Assembly: GCA_026394435.1 (NCBI GenBank)
Contig: JAPKYG010000017.1
Coordinates: 1-12,163, forward strand
DNA from: Methanobacteriota archaeon
GTDB taxonomy: Archaea; Thermoplasmatota; E2; DHVEG-1
DNA length: 12,163 nucleotides
Direction of reading: 5' to 3'
The notes beneath the pieces are model-generated. The model was not told where the DNA came from. It saw nothing but the letters and a program-made list of their open reading frames with translations, and did not search any database. Positions 5,580 through 11,969 of this stretch are shown piece after piece (within the stretch, counting starts at the first letter, position 1; each line of letters begins with the position of its first letter). The translations under genes were made by a program, and so were the position numbers.

Positions 5580-7034
5580 ATGTCTCGAGAGAAAAAATCT
5601 AAAGTAGATGATTTAGTGAAACTACGGAAGATTTTAGATAACTCGTCAGACCCGAATATTAAAACAATGATTTCGGCGGATGAGAAAGCCCTTGATTCCG
5701 TTCGCAGAAGAATAGCTAGTGATACCTTAAAAACCAAGCCGCAATCTGACAGTTTTTTCCGCACATTCGATTCTTTAGAGCCGAAAGTCTCTGTTCATGC
5801 AAAGATTGCTGTGAGTCCTCGGTTGATAACCCCCCTCCCTAAATTTGAACCGTCAACAACCCTACCTGAATTTGAATTAGTGTCTCCTTCCACGCCCGCG
5901 AGGTCGACCCCTTCACAGGAATTTTTGTTTACCGCTGAAGAGCTCTACGAGGTTGAAAAAGTTGATGTAATCTTCCCTGAGTTTTTAGAAGTCACTCCTA
6001 AAGAGACACTACAAAAACCTCTAGAAACAGAAATGACCATAAAACACGATGAAACACCGGCTCATGACTCATGTCTCCCAGAATGGCAACTGGTCGAAGA
6101 AACACAACCAGAAGAGCCACCGATTTCTCATGCAAAATCAGCGGTTGACCACATCCCTGAGTTTGAGCGAATTGATATCGCTGTTACTCCTGAAAAAGTA
6201 GAAAAAGCAGTCGAGTGGGAACCATTCCCTGCAAAAGAAGAAACTATTGAAGCACCGGTTGAATTCATACCCGTGGAATCACCAGAACCACAACTCCAAA
6301 AATTATCAAAGAAACAAGAACGGGACGTAAAAAAAATACAGAAGAAAAAAGAAAAAGAAGCGAAACAACTGAAGAAGGTTGAACTGAAAAAATTAAAAAG
6401 AGAAAAACGAGATAAAGAACGAGAAGCAAAACGAATCGTCACAGAACAACAAGACATTCAACAAACACCAGAGGAGAAACCCTCGAATTCAGAGCCGATC
6501 ATAAAGGTTGAGTCACCCCAGATAAAGGTTGACCTCATCGCATTCAATGGCATGGAAAGCATTGATGAAAAAACCGCTGAACTGTTATATAAGAACGGAT
6601 ATTTTTCCATGGAGAACCTCAAAGATGCAACCGTGGATGATCTTGTTCAAATCCGCGGGATCAAACGGACACTCGCAAAACAAATTAAAAAAGAAATTGA
6701 ACAAAAAACCATAATCCCTGAGGAGCTAGAGTTTGTTCCCATAAAGCAAAAAAGGAGTGCGAAAAAACCAAAAGAAGAACTGGAAGATACTGCAGAGTGG
6801 GAATCGTACCCTGTTGAGAAAATATTAAAAAAGCCGTCTCTTAGATCTGCCTGTACCTATGAGGAATACATCCTCTATAAACGAGAAACAGGTAAATACA
6901 GTGGAAAGAAAACAACAATTCATTTCTTTAGTAAAGAAAAACCAGATAGATGCGACCCTGCTCAGCTACCGGACGGGTATCAAATCGCGGTTAATAAGAA
7001 AACCGGAATCCCGTATCTGAAAAAGAAAAAATAA
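5580..7034 (+). CDS. Scaffold-like helix-hairpin-helix protein with charged linker and basic C-terminal domain
   Basis: I cannot assign a gene name. Counting from the ATG (484 residues), four regions are visible. Residues ~1-70 are a charged, helical N-terminus. Residues ~80-240 are a Pro/Glu-rich, probably disordered linker with short aromatic motifs such as LPEFELV, LPEWQLV, IPEFERI and VEWEPFP. Residues ~240-295 are almost only K, E, R and Q, likely a single long helix or coiled coil. Residues ~318-375 look like a helix-hairpin-helix domain (IDEKTAELLYKNGYFS, then VDDLVQIRGIKRTLAKQI), which usually binds DNA or RNA backbone. The last ~60 residues contain YILYKRET, TIHFFSKEKP and LPDGYQIAVNKKTGIPYLKK, resembling a small basic domain found alone or fused in many archaeal proteins. 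There is no signal peptide or membrane segment. I infer a nucleic-acid-associated tether or scaffold. The upstream TTG at 5571 is a weaker start. Confidence 0.8.
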   Translation: MSREKKSKVDDLVKLRKILDNSSDPNIKTMISADEKALDSVRRRIASDTLKTKPQSDSFFRTFDSLEPKVSVHAKIAVSPRLITPLPKFEPSTTLPEFELVSPSTPARSTPSQEFLFTAEELYEVEKVDVIFPEFLEVTPKETLQKPLETEMTIKHDETPAHDSCLPEWQLVEETQPEEPPISHAKSAVDHIPEFERIDIAVTPEKVEKAVEWEPFPAKEETIEAPVEFIPVESPEPQLQKLSKKQERDVKKIQKKKEKEAKQLKKVELKKLKREKRDKEREAKRIVTEQQDIQQTPEEKPSNSEPIIKVESPQIKVDLIAFNGMESIDEKTAELLYKNGYFSMENLKDATVDDLVQIRGIKRTLAKQIKKEIEQKTIIPEELEFVPIKQKRSAKKPKEELEDTAEWESYPVEKILKKPSLRSACTYEEYILYKRETGKYSGKKTTIHFFSKEKPDRCDPAQLPDGYQIAVNKKTGIPYLKKKK

Positions 7035-7050
7035 ATTGCGTCTCACAGTG

Positions 7051-7059
7051 TTTATAAAT
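7051..7059 (+). promoter_or_regulatory. TATA box of rtcB
   Basis: TTTATAAAT is a near-ideal archaeal TATA box in the 56-base gap before rtcB. It predicts a transcript start near 7080, which places the ATG at 7091 about ten bases from the 5' end and makes the TTG at 7079 an unlikely start. No ribosome-binding site is seen. Confidence 0.7.
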
Positions 7060-7090
7060 CCTTTTTCATATTCGCAAGTTGAGAAGAACC

Positions 7091-8560
7091 ATGAAATGGA
7101 ACGGACCATTACAGAAAATTAAAGATTTTCGTTTTGAAATTCCTTCGAGTTATCAAGGCGAGCAGAAGAATCTTCATATGAAGACCTCTGCGGTCATCTA
7201 TGCAAACAATGGAATGATTGAGTCTATTCGTAAGGATAATGCCCCAGAGCAGGTTGCCAATGTGACAATGCTCCCTGGTATTGTCGGGAAATCCCTAGCG
7301 ATGCCTGATATCCACTGGGGGTATGGGTTTCCGATAGGTGGCGTGGCAGCCATGGATGAGGAAAATGGCGTGATTTCTCCAGGTGGTGTCGGGTACGACA
7401 TCAACTGTGGTGTACGATTGATACGAACAAATCTCCATTTCACCGATTTGGATCCACAAAAGATACAGCGTCTTATTGATGAGATGTTTATCAATGTCCC
7501 GTCTGGTCTTGGTTCGAAAGCTAAGGTTCATCTGAGCAGAAAGCAACTTGATGATGTCTTAAAACTGGGGGCGAAATGGGCTATCGAGAATGGGTACGGC
7601 TGGAAAGAAGACGTGGAGTATCTTGAGGAAAACGGTTGTTTAGAATACGCGGATATCTCAAAAGTCTCCAATGAGGCAAAACAACGTGGTGCCCCTCAAC
7701 TTGGTTCTCTTGGTGCAGGCAATCATTTTTTAGAGATCCAGAAAGTCGCTGAAATCTATGATCCTGCTGCAGCAAAAGCGTTCGGCATCCAGAATGAAGG
7801 CCAAATCATGGTGATGATTCATACAGGTTCCCGTGGGTTTGGTCATCAAGTGTGTACTGATCATCTTCGTGTGCTTGAGCAAGCAGTAAAGAAGTATAAT
7901 ATTTGGCTTCCGGACCGTCAGCTTGCGTGCGCCCCGGTTACTTCGAAAGAAGGGCAGGATTATTTGAAAGCGATGGCATGTGCCGCAAACTTCGCCTGGT
8001 GTAACAGACAGATGATCGTACATTGGGTTAGGGAGTCCTTTGAGAAAGTGCTTCGTCAACGCGCTGAGGATCTTAACATGGGCATCGTGTATGATGTATG
8101 CCATAATATCGCAAAACTCGAGGAACATGAAGTCGAAGGAAAGAAACGAAAAGTATATGTTCATCGGAAAGGTGCGACACGCTCATTCGGACCGGGAAAA
8201 CGGGAAGTGCCCCTGAAATACCGTGATATCGGACAACCGGTGTTAATCCCCGGGGATATGGGGACGGAAAGTTACCTGCTGCATGGTACCAAAGACTCGG
8301 AAGAAACATTTGGCTCCACCTGCCATGGCGCAGGAAGAGTGATGTCGAGAACCGAAGCAGTTCATCGTTATCGGGGAGAACAAATCATGAACGATTTGAA
8401 AATGAAGGGTATCTACGCGCATCCAGCCAGCTGGAAAGTGATGGCAGAGGAAGCACCGGATGCATACAAAGACGTCAGTGAAGTCGTAAACGTCACCCAT
8501 GGTGCCGGGATTTCCTTGAAAGTTGCAAAGCTGTTACCATTGGGTGTCGTAAAAGGCTAA
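7091..8560 (+). CDS. rtcB: RNA-splicing ligase RtcB
   Basis: RtcB is the GTP- and Mn2+-dependent ligase that joins RNA 2',3'-cyclic-phosphate or 3'-phosphate ends to 5'-OH ends, chiefly tRNA exon halves after intron excision. From the ATG the protein has 489 residues, a normal length. The active site is intact: GYDINCG (D103, C106), GSLGAGNHFLE (H212), IHTGSRGFGHQ (H244), YDVCHNIAKLEEH (H338), TCHGAGR (H412, the expected GMP-accepting histidine) and HGAGISLKVAK (K477). The N-terminal PDIHWGYGFPIGG and ISPGGVG are also family hallmarks. Many archaeal RtcB genes carry an intein; this one is uninterrupted. No archease gene is next to it. Start choice: the TATA box favours ATG 7091 over TTG 7079. 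Confidence 0.97.
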   Translation: MKWNGPLQKIKDFRFEIPSSYQGEQKNLHMKTSAVIYANNGMIESIRKDNAPEQVANVTMLPGIVGKSLAMPDIHWGYGFPIGGVAAMDEENGVISPGGVGYDINCGVRLIRTNLHFTDLDPQKIQRLIDEMFINVPSGLGSKAKVHLSRKQLDDVLKLGAKWAIENGYGWKEDVEYLEENGCLEYADISKVSNEAKQRGAPQLGSLGAGNHFLEIQKVAEIYDPAAAKAFGIQNEGQIMVMIHTGSRGFGHQVCTDHLRVLEQAVKKYNIWLPDRQLACAPVTSKEGQDYLKAMACAANFAWCNRQMIVHWVRESFEKVLRQRAEDLNMGIVYDVCHNIAKLEEHEVEGKKRKVYVHRKGATRSFGPGKREVPLKYRDIGQPVLIPGDMGTESYLLHGTKDSEETFGSTCHGAGRVMSRTEAVHRYRGEQIMNDLKMKGIYAHPASWKVMAEEAPDAYKDVSEVVNVTHGAGISLKVAKLLPLGVVKG

Positions 8561-8586
8561 TCGCCTGAGCGGATTTATACCAATTA

Positions 8587-8595
8587 GTTTTAAAT
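8587..8595 (+). promoter_or_regulatory. Probable TATA box of the PAC2 gene
   Basis: GTTTTAAAT precedes the ATG at 8630 by about 35-40 bases and predicts a transcript start near 8617. TTTATACC a little upstream (8574-8581) is an alternative. No clear ribosome-binding site or terminator is seen in the rtcB-PAC2 gap, so read-through from rtcB is also possible. Confidence 0.4.
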
Positions 8596-8629
8596 GCTTG
8601 GGAATTATTAGGGTCCATAATGTGTGGTG

Positions 8630-9394
8630 ATGCAGTTGGAAGACATTCAAATCGTGGATTATGAAGAGATGAATCTAGGAGGCGGAGCCGTTATTGCAGG
8701 GTTTCCATCCATAGGCCTAGTGAGTACAATTGTTGCAAATTACATGATTGATGCATTAGGTTTGAAACAGATTGGTGCGATGGATTCAGCGTATTTTCCC
8801 ACTCTTTCTGTTGTTCATACCGGTGAGCCGCTCTCCCCTGTACGGATCTATGGTGGAACACTACCCAACGGGCAGAAACTCGCTGTCTTTGTCTCTGAGT
8901 TCAAACCAAAACCCAACTTGATTAATTCATTATCCGATGCGATTATGGCCTGGTCAAAGAAAAAAGGCTGCAAACTGCTGATTTCCCCTGAAGGGATGGT
9001 CGTTGAAGGCAAATCATCAGAAGACGAGATGATTGTTGATGCTTATGCGATCGGGTCAACAGAAAACGCTCGGGCGACACTTACGGCGAAAAACATCCCA
9101 CAGTTTAAAAACGGGATCATCGCTGGTGTTTCCGGGGTACTGTTGAATAAGGGCAAGCATGAGAAGTTCGACGTGATATCAATTCTTGCTGAGGCGCATC
9201 CGAATTACCCTGATGCCCGTGCTGCTGCCTCCGCGATTAATGTCATTGCTCTCATAATTGGTATCGATATTAACGTTGGCCCCTTGTATGATGAGGCGGA
9301 ACGGATTGAGAAACAACTACAGAAATTCCACAAACAGGCAAAACCAATTGTGTCTGGTGCCAGTCAGATTCCACAACCGGAAATGTACGGATAA
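8630..9394 (+). CDS. PAC2 family proteasome assembly chaperone
   Basis: PAC2 proteins (COG2047, Pfam PF09754) include the archaeal PbaA/PbaB chaperones that help build or bind the 20S proteasome alpha ring. Seen here (254 residues from the ATG): GGGAVIAGFPSIGLVSTIVANYM near the N-terminus in two consecutive blocks, a central SPEGMVVEG, GIIAGVSGVLL and AEAHPNYPDARAAASAINV, the standard family C-terminal signature, then a short charged helix and a Pro/Gln-rich tail. The last three residues are Met-Tyr-Gly, fitting the HbYX pattern (hydrophobic-Tyr-any, at the terminus) used by proteasome activators to dock in alpha-ring pockets. Starts GTG 8624 and 8627 precede the ATG by only two codons. There is no signal peptide; it should act in the cytoplasm. 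PAC2 membership is secure; which paralogue type it is remains inferred. Confidence 0.9.
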   Translation: MQLEDIQIVDYEEMNLGGGAVIAGFPSIGLVSTIVANYMIDALGLKQIGAMDSAYFPTLSVVHTGEPLSPVRIYGGTLPNGQKLAVFVSEFKPKPNLINSLSDAIMAWSKKKGCKLLISPEGMVVEGKSSEDEMIVDAYAIGSTENARATLTAKNIPQFKNGIIAGVSGVLLNKGKHEKFDVISILAEAHPNYPDARAAASAINVIALIIGIDINVGPLYDEAERIEKQLQKFHKQAKPIVSGASQIPQPEMYG

Positions 9395-9395
9395 G

Positions 9396-9432
9396 AGAAC
9401 AGGTTCTGTTATCTTTTTTTTCTGTTTTTTCT
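9396..9432 (+). terminator. T-rich terminator after the PAC2 gene
   Basis: Directly after the stop codon a short inverted repeat AGAACAGGTTCT (9396-9407) is followed by T7-8 and T6 tracts (9414-9421 and 9425-9430) on the plus strand. The stem is weak, but archaeal termination depends mainly on the oligo-T tracts. Confidence 0.65.
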
Positions 9433-9438
9433 CCCTAA

Positions 9439-9471
9439 CTTTTAAAAAGGCTCTCTGGTTATTTATGGTGA
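9439..9471 (+). promoter_or_regulatory. Promoter and ribosome-binding site of the phosphopantothenate synthesis gene
   Basis: CTTTTAAAAAGG (9439-9450) is a TATA-like box about 30 bases before the ATG at 9476, predicting a start near 9470. GGTGA (9467-9471), complementary to the 16S rRNA tail, lies four bases before the ATG. The two predictions compete: if the start is at 9470 the ribosome site would be at the very 5' end. Confidence 0.45.
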
Positions 9472-9475
9472 CAGA

Positions 9476-10225
9476 ATGAAGAAGATACCTACGAGTCATC
9501 CACGGTACATTTCCTTGGTGACGAGAGAACAGATTTCACAGGCGATGAAGCATGGTATCGTTCATGAGACAGGGTTGATCGCTCATGGTCGTGGTGAAGC
9601 ATTTGATTATCTCCTTGGTGAGACCACGATACCTCCCGCTGATGTTGCGGAGATGGTTGCAGCATCTGCCTTGTTGTGTGCAAGAAACCCGGTGATTTCT
9701 ATGAATGGAAATGTTGTTGCGTTGGCTGCTGATGGGTGCATTTCCTTAGCAAAGAGTATTCCCGCTAAGCTTGAAGTGAACCTGTTTCATCGTACACAGG
9801 CGCGAATGAAGAAGATTGCCGCTTTGCTTCGAAAGAAGGGCGTGAAAACCGTGTATGGTTTGAAGCCTGATGCCAGGATACCAGGGTTTGATTCTGATCG
9901 TGCGCTCTGTGAGATGGAAGGGATTTTTACTGCTGACGTCGTTCTTGTCCCTCTTGAGGACGGTGACCGCTGTCAAGCACTTCAAAGGATGGGAAAGACC
10001 GTTATAGCGATTGATTTGAACCCGTTGTCTCGTACGGCACAGGCTGCGACCATCACCATCGTTGATAATGTGACCAGAGCTGTTCCTCGGATTGAACATT
10101 GGATTCATGATTTAAAAGATACAAAACGATCTGATCTTGATAAACTAGTAAAAACATGGGATAATGCCAAAAACCTTGCTAAGGTACTGTCTTTTCTTTC
10201 AAAAAGACTAAATTCCTTGTCTTAA
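9476..10225 (+). CDS. 4-phosphopantoate--beta-alanine ligase (archaeal phosphopantothenate synthetase)
   Basis: This archaeal CoA enzyme joins 4-phosphopantoate and beta-alanine with ATP to give 4'-phosphopantothenate, replacing the bacterial PanC/CoaA order of steps; its partner is pantoate kinase. The 249-residue protein carries the family signatures (COG1701, DUF137): IPTSHPRYISLVTREQI (4-20), GLIAHGRGEAFDYLLGE (33-49), NPVISMNGNVVALAAD (71-86), LEVNLFHRTQARM (99-111), LVPLEDGDRCQAL and VIAIDLNPLSRTAQAA. The length is slightly short of the ~255-260 usual. Only 13 bases separate it from aspS, so the two probably form an operon. No pantoate kinase gene is visible in the window. It should be cytoplasmic. 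Confidence 0.93.
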   Translation: MKKIPTSHPRYISLVTREQISQAMKHGIVHETGLIAHGRGEAFDYLLGETTIPPADVAEMVAASALLCARNPVISMNGNVVALAADGCISLAKSIPAKLEVNLFHRTQARMKKIAALLRKKGVKTVYGLKPDARIPGFDSDRALCEMEGIFTADVVLVPLEDGDRCQALQRMGKTVIAIDLNPLSRTAQAATITIVDNVTRAVPRIEHWIHDLKDTKRSDLDKLVKTWDNAKNLAKVLSFLSKRLNSLS

Positions 10226-10238
10226 TACGGGGTGTCAT

Positions 10239-11540
10239 ATGTATCGAAGTCATTACTCAAAAGAAATCTCAAAAAAGGAGTATAATTCCTCAGTTGCTGT
10301 TGCTGGCTGGGTTGAAGATATCAGGAATCTCGGTTCGATTGCGTTTCTCATCCTGCGTGATAAGACAGGGACCTTACAGTTGACGATTCTGAAAAAGAAA
10401 TCTCCTGAGCTTTTTGAACAATTAATTTCATTGCCGCGGGAGTCTGTTATTTCGGTGAAGGGTTTCTGTAAGGAAAATGAAAAAGTCCGGAATGGGTATG
10501 AGATCCTGCCTGAGTCTGTTGATGTTCTTTCTGTTGCTGAAACCCCTTTACCACTTGGTGTTGTTGATAAGGTTGAGGCTGATTTTGATACGCGGCTTGA
10601 TAACCGGGTGATTGATCTGCGAAAACCGGATATCCAAGCAATTTTTAAGATACGCAACGCGGTACTTGCCACGGCACATGAATATCTGAGGTCTCAGTCT
10701 TTTCTTGAGGTGCATACCCCAAAGATCATCGCGAGTTCCTCAGAGGGTGGCACTGATGTGTTTAAGCTTCGGTATTTTGAGAAGGAGGCGTTTCTTGCAC
10801 AGTCGCCTCAGTTGTATAAACAGAGTTTGATGGCGACCGGTCTTGACCGGGTCTATGAGATTGCCTGGTATTTCAGAGCGGAGGAACACAACACACGGCG
10901 ACATTTGAATGAATCCACAGCAGTTGACGTGGAGATGGCGTTCATTAAGGATGAAGAAGATGTAATGAAAATACTTGAGCATCTGGTTCATGCGATGTGG
11001 AAACGTGCGGGTGAATGTAGCGAAGAACTTGAGGTTCTAAAAAAGACCGTTACTGTTCCGAAATTACCGTTTACCAGGGTGCGTTATGACGACGCGGTCA
11101 GTAAAGTTCAGGCGCGGAAGTCGCCGATCCAGTGGGGTATGGATCTCAGCACTGAAGATGAACGGCTCCTTGGAGACATCATGAAAGAGGACGGAGTTGA
11201 TTTCTACTTCATCACCAAGTATCCGTTAGAGTCAAAGCCGTTTTATACGATGCCTGATGGGGAGAAGTATTCCCGTGGGTTTGATCTGGAATGCAAAGGT
11301 ATTGAGATTTCCTCTGGCAGTCAACGGATCCATGATGTCGCATTGTTGAAAGAGCGACTGAAGGCATGCGGTCTTGATCCAAAAGATTTCGATGCGTATC
11401 TAAAGGCATTCCGATATGGGATGCCGCCGCATGGTGGGTTTGGTTTTGGTATTGAACGGTTCTTGATGGAACTCTTAGATATGAATAATATTCGGGAGTG
11501 CATCTTATTCCCACGTGACCGATCACGACTTACTCCATAA
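10239..11540 (+). CDS. aspS: Aspartyl-tRNA synthetase, archaeal type
   Basis: A class IIb synthetase that charges tRNA-Asp (and, in non-discriminating archaeal forms, tRNA-Asn) with aspartate. At 433 residues it lacks the bacterial GAD insertion and is of archaeal/eukaryotic type. The N-terminal OB-fold anticodon domain (1-~105) includes VAGWVEDIRNLG; the catalytic core has SSSEGGTDVFKLRYF and FLAQSPQLYKQ (185-195), motif 2 FRAEEHNTRRHLNES (212-226), GIEISSGSQR (354-363) and motif 3 GFGFGIERF (400-408). It ends in the usual FPRDRSRLTP. GGGGTG (10229-10234) four bases before the ATG is the ribosome-binding site. It lies 13 bases after the CoA ligase gene and is probably co-transcribed. Whether it discriminates Asp from Asn tRNA is uncertain, because the anticodon-contact position 26 is Glu. 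Confidence 0.96.
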   Translation: MYRSHYSKEISKKEYNSSVAVAGWVEDIRNLGSIAFLILRDKTGTLQLTILKKKSPELFEQLISLPRESVISVKGFCKENEKVRNGYEILPESVDVLSVAETPLPLGVVDKVEADFDTRLDNRVIDLRKPDIQAIFKIRNAVLATAHEYLRSQSFLEVHTPKIIASSSEGGTDVFKLRYFEKEAFLAQSPQLYKQSLMATGLDRVYEIAWYFRAEEHNTRRHLNESTAVDVEMAFIKDEEDVMKILEHLVHAMWKRAGECSEELEVLKKTVTVPKLPFTRVRYDDAVSKVQARKSPIQWGMDLSTEDERLLGDIMKEDGVDFYFITKYPLESKPFYTMPDGEKYSRGFDLECKGIEISSGSQRIHDVALLKERLKACGLDPKDFDAYLKAFRYGMPPHGGFGFGIERFLMELLDMNNIRECILFPRDRSRLTP

Positions 11541-11594
11541 ATTTATGTTATTACTGGGATTATTTCAAGTGAGCAAATCAACTATGTTATTTTT

Positions 11595-11657
11595 ATGAAT
11601 ATGATAATTAGCGTTGTCAACATCAAAGTCAAATGACTTTGCAGATTTGATATTCAT
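11595..11657. repeat. Nested inverted repeat in the aspS downstream region
   Basis: The outer arms ATGAATAT (11595-11602) and ATATTCAT (11650-11657) are perfect complements. Between them lie GTTG-T-CAAC (11613-11621) and the 8-bp near-palindrome CAAAGTCA-AA-TGACTTTG (11624-11641). Together they could form a branched RNA, a small RNA or a mRNA 3' structure, or the inner palindrome could be a protein-binding site. The arms are seen directly; the function is unknown. Confidence 0.4.
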
Positions 11658-11801
11658 CCGTCGATAGTTATGAGAATTTTGCAGAAAATATCTGTATTAT
11701 TTTTAATGACTCAATTTTGAAAACGAAGGTTCATCGTACGCTAGAACCATTCATATTTCGATATTTGTTTTTTCATAAATTTGAAATAGATTTTTAGTAG
11801 A

Positions 11802-11810
11802 TTTTTTTTT
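11802..11810 (+). terminator. Oligo-T tract, possible terminator
   Basis: A run of nine T on the plus strand, about 260 bases after the aspS stop, is the longest oligo-T tract in the downstream region. It is sufficient for archaeal termination in principle, but the distance leaves open what transcript it would end: aspS read-through or a small RNA from 11595-11657. Confidence 0.3.
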
Positions 11811-11920
11811 ATTGTATAGAAAGTATAGGAATCATGTCTGGATGTTAGTGGATGATAAATGTAATTCGTGTTGTTGGATGAATTGAGATGTGTGGATGAT
11901 GCAGAGAAGTATAATAAAAA

Positions 11921-11947
11921 GTTGTGGTCACAACTAACTATAAATAT
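11921..11947 (+). promoter_or_regulatory. TATA box with adjoining inverted repeat for the right-edge gene
   Basis: CTATAAATAT (11938-11947) is a strong TATA box centred about 28 bases before the ATG at 11970, the standard spacing for a leaderless archaeal transcript. Three bases upstream lies GTTGTG-GT-CACAAC (11921-11934), two perfect 6-base arms covering the expected BRE side. A protein bound there could either recruit or block TFB. The promoter is well supported; the operator is inferred. Confidence 0.6.
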
Positions 11948-11969
11948 GATAAAATGATTCCTTTGTATC

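Larger units (their letters stand above)
11541..11969. other. Gene-free AT-rich region with inverted repeats
   Basis: I see no convincing protein gene in these 429 bases on either strand; the one minus-strand frame (11741-11971) is AT-driven in composition and has no recognisable motif. Contents: a nested inverted repeat at 11595-11657; a T9 tract (11802-11810) that could end plus-strand transcripts; four GGATG words at 11840, 11850, 11876 and 11894; the inverted repeat GTTGTG-GT-CACAAC (11921-11934) and a TATA box (11938-11947) for the gene at the right edge. No tRNA cloverleaf was recognised. Confidence 0.6.

Noticed and set aside
6128..6457. Minus-strand open frame of 109 codons inside the helix-hairpin-helix gene
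   Set aside because: It is the antisense of the Lys/Glu-rich segment, giving a Phe/Ser-rich shadow; the plus-strand frame has clear domains.
7730..8164. Minus-strand open frame of 144 codons inside rtcB
   Set aside because: It lies wholly antisense to conserved RtcB active-site sequence and shows no family of its own.
11840..11898. Four GGATG words that might be a tandem repeat or C/D-box RNA boxes
   Set aside because: Spacings of 10, 26 and 18 bases are irregular, the surrounding bases differ, and no CTGA D box sits at the expected distance.
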